Source: Symsagittifera roscoffensis (Eukaryota > Xenacoelomorpha > Acoela > Convolutidae). From it: 60,000 nucleotides of DNA. Each line of letters opens with the position of its first letter. Position 1 is the stretch's first letter. The notes under the pieces are model-generated. The model saw only the letters and a list, made by a program, of their open reading frames with translations, was not told where the DNA came from and searched no databases. The DNA is taken from contig NC_087065.1 of NCBI RefSeq assembly GCF_963678635.1, positions 19,111,623-19,171,622 of the forward strand, given 5' to 3'. Position numbers and translations under genes: made by a program. Shown in pieces: positions 30,942 to 41,688 of the stretch.

Positions 30942-33900
30942 TCAGTTCAGTGCACTACCGTCCACTGCTGATATGAGGTTCAGGTGCAGCACCGACCTCC
31001 TATACGCCTCCACCTTAACGTCAGGGAACGCAAACGTGACTGCTGGTCCATAGATCACTGTCACAAACTCCGTGACTCCTCTGATCAGTGCTAAGGGATC
31101 GGTTCTCATAGCCAAGCTCAGATCGGTTAACAGGGGCATGCCTCCAACATGTCGTCTAACATCTTCTTCTCTTTCCATAGTCTCATCTTCTCCCGTTCCA
31201 AAGCGATTTTGTTGTAAGAGATATTGGATAAGAGTGTGTCTCAGGTCTCTTATCTTATTCCACGAGTCCGTCAATTTCTTCATATCTAAATTCCTCACTC
31301 TCTCTCTCATCTGCTCTGGACAACGTGTCAATTTCATTAGTCCTCCCAAGTTTCCGTGGGTAATCGCAATCAGTGTTAGAAGTCCATCTAACCGCAGGTT
31401 CTGGATTCCTTCGGTGAGCAGCATGGCCGGTCCTTTCACGGAACTCTCTGCACCAAACGTTACGAACAAAGCTATTAGTTCCACTATTGACACTTCCAAT
31501 ACTGCTTGGAGGAATTCCTTAATGAAGTAATGAGAGACTTTCGGGTAGACTTTTGCTAGAGAAGGACGCGGTCCATCCGGCTCCCAACCCTTCCAGCATG
31601 CTTTCTGACCGTTCAAAGCCTTCCTGTCCCTTCACTTCCTGGGTCCAGAAGGTTTCCAGGGTAATCTGACACATTCTGTTTACAAATTCATGCGGTCTTT
31701 TCTTCGGCATTTTCCGCCAAGTTCGCCTCCTTTAACAAGTAGGCATGGATCTTCGTGATCATCACAGGGCCTTGCTCAAAAGCATCTGCACCCAATGCCG
31801 CTACTCGAGGATTTAGGTGTAGCCACTGGTTGGCTTCCGGCTTGGTTCTCAAAACCATCGCCTCCAAATGAGCTCTAGTGAATTTTTCCTTCTCGTGTTT
31901 TCACCTGTCACTTCCATTGCTCGGAACCATAAGTCGATGGACATCGCTACGATCACTCGATGGTCGTCGTCTATTCCCGGCTTAAGCTTGAGTTGTCGAC
32001 TGAAATTGGACAGTTCCAACCCCAGCACCTCGTCCAACACTAACATGTGCAGCGCATGGTCCTTGAAACCTCTCATCGCGTTCGAGATATCTGACCACAC
32101 TGCAGGTAGTTCAGCCCTGAGTGGCCTCAGGTTCTCCATCTCTATCATGCGATTTGGGGCTGACATGATCACATCATATTTTCTCACCGAAAGCAAGGTC
32201 ACAATTGCATACACGAATTTGAGTCCATCCGGGAGATGTGCATACCCCGGAGACAACACGAATACTACTCTCGGTGTCACTTTGGTGAACGACCCCTCCT
32301 TCGTCGCATCCACCACTTCACCCATCGACTCAAGGATATTTTTTATCGCTGCCCACACAGCATTCTCTGCCGTTGTAGGATCTCTGAGTCTGCTCAGAAA
32401 ACCCCTACTGTGTAGATGGTCATTGATGCCAGCAAATACGATCGTAATTGGGTTCATGTCCGTCTGCCTTTGTACCCCTATAGCCAGAGATACCGATTGC
32501 AGTAGGTCCAGACCGACCGCTGCCAATATTATGACGTCCAGCCAAAACAGAGACTTGGAGGTATACACGAACTCTGAATTCGCTACTAACATGATCTTGG
32601 CCTTCCTCATTTCTGCTTTGTCATAGGCGGCGAAGATGGTCTCATCTTTATTTATCGCCTTCAATCCGCCGTATCTTTGGACATCACCATCTTGATTCAC
32701 TAGTTTCGGGTATATTCTTTCCTTTAAATGACCAGGGGGTGTCGTCAGCTGCCTGAACATCTTCACACGTTGTCCAATTGGCGCTCTCTTCCCGATTCCC
32801 CTCATCATGATTCAACCTCACATCTTGAAATGTTCTCGCATTCACTGGTCCCATTGTGTTGTTAGAGGGCAGTCCCTCTAGGTCAGCAAATCTCAAGGCC
32901 GTCGTGGAGCTGAAATTTTTGCTAGCGGCTATCAACCAGTCTACGCCGGTTATCGAGTACAGTCTGCTGACGGATAGCGTCGCTCCATTCAGCATCCTCC
33001 TTGCCTCTTCGATGAAGCTTACCCTCTGGAGATCCAGCTTCATTAGTTCGTCTTTGTATACATGCCAGGGAGATGGTATGGGTCTTGACCAGATCAACGA
33101 GCCTCTGCCCGGGCGTCTCTCCTCTCGACTGGTACTTGTCGTCTCCGATTTCGTGTCCGATCTAGACGTGCTGGCTGTCTCTTCGATTGGGTTGACAGGT
33201 CCTATTCTTCTCCTAGGATGGATGGTCCTCCTCATCGGCGCTTCTCCCAATCGATCCTGTACGTCTGTCCTTTGACCTGGTTCGCTGGAGCTCTGTTGTC
33301 TGTAGTTCGTGACGGCCAGGACCATCCCCAAGCGTGTTACCAGGCTAGGAGGCACAAAGGTGGTAATCACCGCGTCATTCGTTGTTCCTTCCTCCTTCAG
33401 CACTCCTGTGTCAAAGAGTTCTGCCTCTAGTTCATCCAACCGCTCTTGGAAGACTCGATTCAACCAGGCCTGTCCTTCGATACTATCGAGTTGGATGCCG
33501 TCCGTGGTCAGTCTGGCCTGATACATAGCTCTCAACTCATGTTCGATGTCCATGAGGATCATTCTTCCGGCATTCCGACTTGCGAGATTCCTCAAGATGT
33601 TATTCCACCTGACGACTCCTTCGTTGTGCCTTCTTCCTGCTGCTGGCAAGCTCCTCGTGTTCATTGGCACAGTGCAAACGGTCAGTACCTCGCAATTGAA
33701 TTTCTGCCAGAGGGTAGTAAACAAACACACCATCATTGATTCCCATAGTGCTTCCTGCTCATCCGAACCTCTGGAGATGCCACTCGTTCCAACCAGCATC
33801 ATCACCTTGGGGATCCTCCCTGGATTCATTAGTTCCACCACTCGATATAACTGGGCTATCGTCGCGCCTCCGAAGGCCATCACCGTGGTGACCAAAGAGG

Positions 33901-35162
33901 TCCTCAAATTCGATAGTACTCTGACCAAGCTGTCTCCCAGTATCAGATGAGATGTCCCGAGTGGTGGTTGCTGCAGGTTTAAAGCCGGGCTCCAAGTCGC
34001 TCGATTGAAGCAAGCTCTCGGATCTGTCTCCGGAACTCCCGTGAAATTATATCTCAATTGATTGTTTTTTTTGTACGTCTATTACGCGAGACACTTTTTT
34101 CGCTGGCATCTTCTGTATTCTTCTCTCTGGAGCCTTCGAGCTCCCCATGAGTGGCGTCACGTCACTTATCCCCTGTCTGATCACGGTCTGGGAGAGTCGT
34201 ACTCTGCCCGTGTGTTCGATCGTTCCATAGGGTGCAGTCACCCCGGAACCTGGCGCATTCTTGTTGGCGACCAGTCGTCCAGCTGTCTCTATCAGCTTCC
34301 TCACCGTTTGTTCCACGACGGGGTCACCCAAGGTGTCACTAGGGTCCGGGATTGTCACTCGATCTGTCGCTGTCGGGAGCCGTGTCTCCGTCGTCTGACT
34401 CATTTCTCGAGGTGTCAAGAGCTCCATCGGGGACTGCCCACGAGGAATACTCCTTGTAGGTATCACTTTCCCCACGGCCGTTGTCAACTCCATCTGTTCC
34501 GATCGCTCTTTGTAGTCCCGCCTCAAGCGCTCACTTTCTTGACCCTGCTTTTTGTTGCAGTCTTCGAACAATCTTCTCCACATGTCCCGATCGTCCTCCA
34601 TAATGAGCATGGTTTTGGTCATCTCGTCCAGCTCTATTTTCGTACTTTCCAGTTCAGCCTTCATCCCATCCAGATCTTGCATGGTTTGGTTCGTCTGAAC
34701 CTTTTGTCCTACTTTCGCCCTCTTTGGTGGCACAGCTGCTCTCAGTGGTGAACTAGACGAGGCAGCCTCGCTGTTCATCTCCTGATGCATTCTCGTCAGC
34801 CCAGGTTTGGGCTTGGAGGGCATAGGTATTTCACCTGGTTGGTAAGTCCTAGAACTTCCCAATCCAGGCTCATTCGCCAAGTCACTCCCTGAGAGAGCCC
34901 CGTTTCTCCACCTCATCACTCTCATGTTCGGGCGATCTAGTAATCCCCTCTCTCCGTATGCTGCCATCAATAGGACTTCCGTGGGGCGGTCCCCACAGTT
35001 ATTATGCCGCAAGGTGTTTATCAGGGCGGTCACCAACATGACTACCTCTGGGTCCTCCAGAGCAAAGTCTCGATCCATCAGCCGACGATAGATTGCATCT
35101 ATCATCGGTCCTACATATGCCTCTGCCAGGTCCATCAATTCATCCAGGTTGAAATTGTCCAT
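30942..35162 (-). pseudogene. ORF-A of element A: SGNH1-SGNH2 polyprotein, frameshifted
   Basis: The ATG at 35162 is the first Met of the open frame. Pieces: 34047-35201 (N-terminal helical part and coiled coil), 32684-34057 (SGNH1, linker and start of the SGNH2 region, read without a stop), 31849-32808 (rest of SGNH2), and 30942-31616 (helical tail to GSALN). The breaks are a T-run expansion near 34070, a 26-nt deletion near 32788 and a 2-nt insertion near 31560. It shows that SGNH1 and SGNH2 belong to one polypeptide. The SGNH1 catalytic Asn and His are changed here (VGTSGI, DGIQLD) although GDSLV remains, so this copy would be inactive even if read through. Confidence 0.75.
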
Positions 35163-35561
35163 TCTGTTCTTCAAGTTCGATTCGATTTGATTTGATTTCA
35201 AAGTTTTGACTCAAATGAGCAATTAAATGATCAATCAGGATCTAGAAAAGAAGTCACAAATATCACACTTGTCATTTTCACCTTGACATATATCGTTAAA
35301 ATTTACTTAAAAACAGTTCAGATTAAAAGATATTTATCCTAAAATTTATTAAAATCAATCGGTCTCTCAAATTTTGGAATTTGACCTAAGATTGGACAGT
35401 CCAAACTTTGGATCTATTCCTAAGATCGTCATTCAGTTGTTCATGGTCACTAACCCCTTCTTACCCACGATCTTAATAACCTAACACATAACATAACATA
35501 ACACACATATCACACATTACATACAACTTAGTCTTTAGCCTAACACCCTCTCGCACGTCAC
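35163..35561 (-). other. Spacer between pol and ORF-A, element A, with candidate splice acceptor
   Basis: About 400 bp non-coding. On the minus strand GACTTCTTTTCTAG (AG at 35243-35242) precedes the ORF-A ATG by about 80 nt. The same site with a slightly different pyrimidine run is kept in both other copies. It is a candidate 3' splice site for a subgenomic mRNA expressing ORF-A. A short acata repeat sits near 35483-35505. Confidence 0.5.
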
Positions 35562-37208
35562 TCAGCCTATACTTAAGTAATATTTCTTATGTAAATATAC
35601 TTGTATATTAGTATCAGAGAATATCACGTGTACAAGCGCGTACAATTCCCGAGGATGCAGTCGTCCTCTGTTTGGATCGTACACTGGAAGCGAGAGCTCG
35701 TTCACGTCCATTTCCACGAGGAAGTCCCTCAGCCTCGTCAAGGACAAGAATAGGTTCTCTGGGTCCACGTGCTGCTTCTCCGTCGCCCTCGTTACCAAGA
35801 AGCAAAGGTATTTTCCCGATATCTGTGACGCCGCCGGAGGTAAGGCCGCTACGCCCCCTCTCCCTGGTCTTTGCTTCCAAAGGAATTCCACGTTTTTGTA
35901 TTCTCTCTTAAAATCTGCCGCTAACGCTGTCCTAAAACTCATGTCTGCTGTGATTGCTATCGCACATGTTCTGTTTGTGAGTATGAAATCACTGTCTGTT
36001 AGTATTATGTTACTTGAATATTCATTTGGTGAGTTAAAATATGACTCAACTACCCTACCTAGGTCAGGTTTCTTAGGTTCTTCGCTTGTTTCTGCTTCTA
36101 TGTCTCCTGTTTCTCTTGCTACTCTTAATTTTTTTATTATCAAGTTTTCAGTGTGGGTAAGTCCTACCCCCACTCCCCGGACAAAAATATCCATCGACGT
36201 TCCCGTCGATCGCATACCGGGTATCAAGTCGAGGTTAGAAGCTGGAATGAGTAGTCGTCCTTCCTGGGCAGCCCAGGAAGGATCATCTCGTTCGGTCTTG
36301 ATGTATTTCATGCTTTCACGATCTACGTCTTGAATTGTGACGCTGGTCTCCTCTGGGTCCGAGGTCATTTCGTTCAGCCACTCTAAGACACGCAGGTTCG
36401 TCAAGTCTTGTTCATATGACTGCTGTTGCTCGTCGTCGAATTCTACCTCGGGTTTTGACCGGTCGTCGACCCACTCATCGTCGTGATCATCGACTATGTC
36501 AATGTCTTGTGACACAGTTATTTCTTCTAGACCCACTACTTCCTCCACTATCTTCTTCAGATCTATCCTATCCACTACAAAGTCGTCACCGTAAGGATTG
36601 TATTTCTTTCTGGGTCTTGTCCCGTCCTTCTGACGAGTCTGTATCGTGAACGGAAGATCCGGTTCCAAGTTCTTGGGAACCTCTATCTGTTCGGGATCCT
36701 GCCAATCCTCCTCTGCGTAGGGTGAGGTTTCATCGTCCACTTCGATCACCTCGTTTGGATTCAGGTCCAGCGGTGTATCCGGTCCTTCCTCCACGACTTC
36801 GTTTCCATCGTTCTTCTCCCTGGTGCCCTTCTCGTTGACCTCACAAGCAGGATCCATCATTAGATAATCCCCTTCTTCCATGTCTGCAGGTATACACCAG
36901 TCTTCTGTCGATGGATTGTGTGGCTTGATGTTCTCGTAGTGGGCGGCTCGGCCAGCACTCAGTCTATAAAAGCGTCCCTCCTGGTGCACCTCTGTAATCA
37001 TAAAGGGTCCCCTCCACTTTTTTAGGAGCTTTTTTGTCCCTTTCGGTGGTATAACGTTCTGAAATACCCATACGTAGTCTCCCACCGAGTAAGTTTTTGC
37101 ACCAGCTGCTTTCTTGTCAAATTTTTTCCTCTGCCTTGCCTGTGCTTGCTGAGTATTTTGTCTACACAAATCGTTCAACTCCTGTTGGCGTCTGATCACA
37201 TCCCTCAC
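35562..37208 (-). CDS. Pol C terminus of element A: integrase GPF module, acidic linker and macrodomain in one frame
   Basis: 548 open codons. Residues 1-100 hold the integrase end with VGDYVWVF and WRGPFMITEV (GPF at 67-69). Residues about 110-395 are an acidic, largely disordered linker. Residues about 400-545 are a macrodomain of the TARG1/OARD1 type. This copy proves that the macrodomain is in the same frame as integrase and forms the C terminus of Pol. An upstream TGA at about 37231 (element B has Gly) interrupts the integrase. The catalytic Asp equivalent of TARG1 is not conserved, so a binding rather than hydrolysing role is possible. Processing by the element protease could release the domain. 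Confidence 0.8.
   Translation of the reverse strand: MRDVIRRQQELNDLCRQNTQQAQARQRKKFDKKAAGAKTYSVGDYVWVFQNVIPPKGTKKLLKKWRGPFMITEVHQEGRFYRLSAGRAAHYENIKPHNPSTEDWCIPADMEEGDYLMMDPACEVNEKGTREKNDGNEVVEEGPDTPLDLNPNEVIEVDDETSPYAEEDWQDPEQIEVPKNLEPDLPFTIQTRQKDGTRPRKKYNPYGDDFVVDRIDLKKIVEEVVGLEEITVSQDIDIVDDHDDEWVDDRSKPEVEFDDEQQQSYEQDLTNLRVLEWLNEMTSDPEETSVTIQDVDRESMKYIKTERDDPSWAAQEGRLLIPASNLDLIPGMRSTGTSMDIFVRGVGVGLTHTENLIIKKLRVARETGDIEAETSEEPKKPDLGRVVESYFNSPNEYSSNIILTDSDFILTNRTCAIAITADMSFRTALAADFKREYKNVEFLWKQRPGRGGVAALPPAASQISGKYLCFLVTRATEKQHVDPENLFLSLTRLRDFLVEMDVNELSLPVYDPNRGRLHPRELYALVHVIFSDTNIQVYLHKKYYLSIG
35571..36011 (-). other. Macrodomain (TARG1/OARD1-like) of element A
   Basis: Strand and helix order fits a macrodomain: IILTDSDFIL (first strand and the DLF-like Asp), CAIAITADM, helix RTALAADFKREY, KYLCFLVTR (the strand before the Lys-containing loop), helix PENLFLSLTRLRDFL, NELSLPVYDPNRGRL (second phosphate loop) and helix/strand ELYALVHVIFSDTNIQVYLH. 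The closing DTNIQVYLH matches the DIxxTVY end of TARG1. The first Gly-rich loop (GAG in the family) reads SFRT here. Confidence 0.7.
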
Positions 37209-38390
37209 GTAGACCTGTGAAGACGTTTTCTTTCACTCATACTCTGGGTAGAAGAAGGTTAAGGATAAAGACTTCTCGTGTCCATTTAGCATCATGTGTG
37301 GGCTGACTCCGGTGGTGGAGTGTTGCGTGCTGTTATATGCTCCCATCACCTGCGGAAGGTATCTGTCCCAATCGGTCATGTACCTGAAACAATATACTCT
37401 CAGCATCGACACTAACGTCCGTCCTATTCTGTCTTTCCACTAAGCCATTCGTCTGAGAGTGGTATGTGTGGAGTGAGCCTGAGCAACCTGTGATCGTCTC
37501 ATAAGCTCCTTCGTAAGCTCTCCTACGAAAGCTGTTCCATTATCCGATTGAAACGTCATCGGAAAACCATGTCTCGCTATCCACGTATTGATCAGGTGGT
37601 CGCATGTCTCTTCCGCCGAGGCAGTTATGCAGGGCACGGCCTCTGCATACTTCGTAAAATGATCTATCATGACCAACACCTGATTATAACCATTGTCTGT
37701 CATGCATATCTTTTGATGATCTATCTGCACCAACTCGTTGAATTCAGACGACTCGATCGATTGTAAAGGAAATCGCAACTTCTTTGGATCCTTGACCTGT
37801 TGGCATGACAGACATGCTGTTACCCATTTCTCGCATGCCTTTTTCATCCCAGACCACTCAAAGCGCTTCAGGATCCTCTGATATACTTTGTCGATCCCCT
37901 GATGGCCCATCTGATCATGTGACCTGAATAATAGTTCTGTCTGATAGAGTTGCGGTAACACTATCGCGTTATACTTGTATAGGACTCTGTCTTCCTCTCT
38001 TCTTTTGCAAGCCACAATCCCGTCCTTGTTCAAATACAACCTCCCTTCCTTCTGCATGGAGTACTGTCTCAGGATGCGATAACTATCTTCCTCGAGGTCC
38101 CCTTTATCCGGAGAACCATTCTCGATCCACCTTTTCAGGTTGCTTGTCATGCGATCATTTCTCTGCGCCCTTAGAAGATCCTAGAGTCTGTATCTCGCCT
38201 TTAAGTACGTCGTCATGACCCTCATCTGACTATTCAGCTCGTTGGGCTGGTGTGTGTCTTCTTCCATCTTAACGCACCAAATCTTCGCCAACGGCTGTGT
38301 TTTTTGTTTAAACGGCTGAAGATCAGTCCTGACTGCCTCTTTCTGCGGCAACAGACTTATCGAACGTTTCGATACCGCTATTGTCTCCAA
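37209..38390 (-). pseudogene. Integrase of element A, broken
   Basis: The open piece 37440-38150 has the zinc domain (SHDQMGHQG and CLSCQQ) and the first two catalytic Asp residues (LVQIDHQK, QSDNGTAF). The region with the catalytic Glu (about 37290-37440) is out of frame after a frameshift at HSTHT. A TAG separates the 38181-38390 piece. A roughly 370-bp deletion next to 38400 removed the acidic Ser-rich segment present at 14719-15088 in element B, including two of the LSGE repeats. Confidence 0.88.
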
Positions 38391-38411
38391 ATCATCCGCT
38401 GGCTCTTCTCA

Positions 38412-39734
38412 TCATTGTGCTCGCTGGCTCTTCTCATCATTCGTCTCCCCGGACAAACAATGTTGCAGCAGGTTTTGTTCTAACTTCTCACCTTTTTTAT
38501 CCTGGTCCACAAAGGTGACGGTTTTCCTTCGCCTTCTGCTTCCCTGTTCTTTCCGTCCGTAAGAAGTACTGGTTAAAATCTCGTGGGGTATTGAGGATAC
38601 TAGTTGCTGAACTATTGTCCTACAATCCCTCTCGTTTTCTTCGTGTTGTCGTCTGGACGGCATGATCTTCACCTTCTCATTGACTGTTAGCAATGCCACT
38701 GCTGCTGTCCACTCGGGGTCATCTCTGGTCACTTTTCTTTCTAACAATCCACCCAGCATCCGCATCACTTGCGGTGTGACCTGCACCGTTTTATCCAATA
38801 ATGAGAGGCTGTTTATGTTCATGCGAGAGAGTTCTTGCTGGACCAGATTTGAGCGCAGCAACAGATCCAAGGGGACCGGGTCCTTCTTGGATAGGATCTT
38901 TATCTCGGCTGCTTTCTCTACAGGTAACTCAGGATGCCCTGGAATTGGATGTCCAGATTTATCCAACCATCTCGTTAAGGGAAGCGCTTCATAAGTTTCT
39001 TTGTCCAGAAACGAGAATCCCTCCTTTATTTCTGCCTGATTGGCTGGCTTCTGCTCCAATCTTTCATAGAACTCAGTTTTCTTGCTGAGGCTATCAGCAT
39101 TCTGGTGTTTATCACGCATCCTGTGTTCGATTATCATATGGTAGCCATCCAATCTTACTATCCATCTACCAATATAACTCTGATCCATCGAGTGGGTCTT
39201 CAACCAGGATAACGCTCTGTTGTCCACGCGTAACTTGAAGGGAGCGCTCCCCAAGTATGCACGGTATTTTTCCACGAAAGTGACTGTTGCAAACATTTCT
39301 GCTTTTGGTGCGCCATATTTCATCTCTGTGTCACTCAAAACCTTGCTGCCGTATGCAATGGGACGGAGAACCGTTCTTCCAATCCATTCTTGCTCTTGAT
39401 GCAATATTCCTGAGATGGCTACTACCGATGCGTCTGTATCAAGAACATACATGCCCTTTTCTGTAGGCATGCCTAGCACTGGCGCTTCGCACAGTTCCCT
39501 CTTTATGTTCTCGAATGCAACTTGTGCTTCATCGTTCCATTCGAACTTTTTCCCTTTGTTGCGCATCAGCTTCTGCATCAGATACACCTTGTCCGCATAT
39601 CCTTTTAGGAACTCCCGGTAGTAATTGGCAAATACTAGGAAGCTCAGGAGCTGTGTGTCCGTTCTGGGAGCCTTCCATGTCAACACTGCTTCTACTGCTT
39701 CCGGGTCCGGCCTCACACCATGCCTGTCCACCAT
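38412..39734 (-). CDS. RT thumb and RNase H, element A (Pol segment)
   Basis: 440 open codons from MVDRHGVRPDPEA to the tail FLSGETNDE-type sequence. RNase H residues are visible in VLDTDASVV, APKAEMFATV, RVDNRALSWL and HQNADSLSKK. It keeps the family blocks at the same spacing as element B, with scattered amino-acid changes. It is interrupted upstream by a stop at about 39754 within the RT thumb. Confidence 0.9.
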   Translation of the reverse strand: MVDRHGVRPDPEAVEAVLTWKAPRTDTQLLSFLVFANYYREFLKGYADKVYLMQKLMRNKGKKFEWNDEAQVAFENIKRELCEAPVLGMPTEKGMYVLDTDASVVAISGILHQEQEWIGRTVLRPIAYGSKVLSDTEMKYGAPKAEMFATVTFVEKYRAYLGSAPFKLRVDNRALSWLKTHSMDQSYIGRWIVRLDGYHMIIEHRMRDKHQNADSLSKKTEFYERLEQKPANQAEIKEGFSFLDKETYEALPLTRWLDKSGHPIPGHPELPVEKAAEIKILSKKDPVPLDLLLRSNLVQQELSRMNINSLSLLDKTVQVTPQVMRMLGGLLERKVTRDDPEWTAAVALLTVNEKVKIMPSRRQHEENERDCRTIVQQLVSSIPHEILTSTSYGRKEQGSRRRRKTVTFVDQDKKGEKLEQNLLQHCLSGETNDEKSQRAQ

Positions 39735-40939
39735 TCTTCCCAGGTACTTGATTTAATCCCTAAGGATTTCACATTTCGATGGTTTGCACTTCAAGCCTGT
39801 TCTTTTCATTCATCCAAAGACCTCATCGAGCCTATCAATGTGGTCCTCCAGGGTTGGTGTCGCTATGACTACGTCATCTACGTAACACACCACGAGATTC
39901 CCGTACTTCTTGGTCACTCTGGTCAAAGCCTGAGCCATCAGTCTTTGAAAATTGGCCGTTGCATTGCACAAGCCAAAGGGTACAATCCCAACTCGCACGC
40001 GAATCCGGTTTTCTCTCTATCCTTCTTCCGCAGAGTGACCTGCCAGAAGGCAGAACCCAAGTCCAATGTGGTGAAGAACTTGGCATCACCAAGCTTAGAG
40101 AGGCTCTCGTCTATTCGCGGTATCGGGTACGCATCTTTTATCGTTACCGCGTTCAAGTAACGAAAGTCGCAACAAGACCTAAGCTGCCCCTCTTTCTTTT
40201 TCGCCATTACTACCCCGCAAGTCCATGGCGATTTCGAGGGTTCTATCATGTCGTATTCAAGCAACATTTCTATTTCCGCTCGGCACGCTTCCGACTTGTG
40301 TGGCGTCATTCGTCTTGCGCCTTCCCTATGGGGAACGGCGCCCTCTTCAAGTTCGATTTCGTGTTCGACGAAATTACAGCAACCGATATCCGCCTTATGT
40401 TTTGAAAATACATCTGCGTTCCGATTTAAGAGGTCCCGCAATTTTTCGAAATCTCCCTCACCTATTTTCCCTTTTAAATGTTCAATCTCTGGCAAAACCG
40501 GTTTGTCAGATTCTAGTTCATATGACGAGGGGCGTTCCGGAAAATTCGAGCAGCTTGATAAGCCGTCGTCCGTTTCGGATTTCATTGAAAACAATTTATG
40601 AATAGATTTCAATTCATTAATCCTCTTTAAAATTTTATCTTTATTGGCATGATAAGGACAGTTTTTCACACTATGTTTCCTCAAGTTTTGTGTCTCCTCA
40701 TAGCGTAACCAAGTTTTGTGTCTCCTCATCGGCAAAGCGTAACCAAGCTTCTTTCCACGCTGGATTGAAACCGTGGTGTCCAGTGTGTTCAATAACACAC
40801 TGACATACAGTCCGTTTCGCGTTACCGAGAAGCTCCGGCCTAAAATCACCGAACTCTGACTATTTGGAGTCGGTACTAAGCAAACCTGTTTACTATCACT
40901 TAACGAATTCAAATTTCTCATTCTAAAAATTGCCACCAC
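39735..40939 (-). pseudogene. Reverse transcriptase fingers/palm, element A, with deletion in the palm
   Basis: The main open piece 39938-40939 runs from the post-protease region through CGVVMAKKKEG, CCDFRYLNAVT and FFTTLDLGSAFWQV. A deletion of about 14 nt after ACELGLY (near 39980) removes the WKRMPFG motif start and shifts frame; YVDDVV follows in 39810-39998. A short tandem duplication near 40700-40740 (gcgtaaccaag) inserts residues in the N-terminal part. Confidence 0.88.
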
Positions 40940-41023
40940 AGCTTGTCCTGGCTGTAGTTTTACTTTTCTATCTAAAAAAATTGGTACCTTGTTTTCGTCT
41001 GTTATTATCTTATTAATTGGTTT

Positions 41024-41670
41024 CTAAACATACTTCCGGTCCGGGTTTCTAATCCGTATCAGACCGTTGTTCAAGTCAATCATCACGTCAAAATTCCTGA
41101 CAAAATCTCTGCCCAAGAGAATTGGTCGGCGTCGTCCAAATTCTCTACTACCAGGAAGCTCATCCAAAGATCCCGTCTTCCCATGTGGCGGACCGTTATT
41201 GGTGTTCTTCCGGCTACGTAAATGGCTCCTCGATTGGCGGCGGCCAGTCGGAGATTTGTTGGAATTAGATCTTACCTCGTAAAGCCCATTGTTTCTCAAG
41301 TTTTTATCGGCATCACACTCACTACCGCTCCTGTGTCCAGCAGCCCTGTGACTCCGATTTTCGTTCTGTTGGTGTCGAGCAGATGTGCGGTCACATCTGC
41401 TTCATACCCAATGTGTACTGCATCTTGTTCCATCATGGCGTCATGGCCTATCCTGCGGACTTTGAGTTCCTCCTCACCCAAATAGATCTGCCCCATTTGG
41501 TCATCATCTGTTGTTACAAAAGTCCTAGTGTAGATACTGATTCCATCCACGTTCAGCATCACTTGATACGGCCCATAGACCCCCAGGTAGCGTCCATGAA
41601 GTTTCTTCATGCGAGGGCCACCCGTTGTTAGTAGTGCTCGCACAGCTCTCGACTCAGTGCGTGGCTCCAC
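41024..41670 (-). pseudogene. Aspartic protease, element A, split over two frames
   Basis: The Gag-frame piece 41296-41670 has GLLDTGAVVSVMP, then a TGA (Trp in element B). The PILLGRDFVRNFDVMIDL half is in the 41024-41299 piece at minus one. It ends at a TAG (41024-41026) in the same context as in element B, after which the RT frame is open. So the frame switch within protease and the amber before RT are common to both elements, while the TGA is private. Confidence 0.78.
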
Positions 41671-41688
41671 CTGCCTCAGATAATCTAC

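Noticed and set aside
30942-35162. ORF-A as an envelope gene
   Set aside because: Although located after pol, it has no signal peptide, no furin-type site, no C-terminal membrane anchor and no Cys-rich ectodomain; SGNH blocks explain it better.
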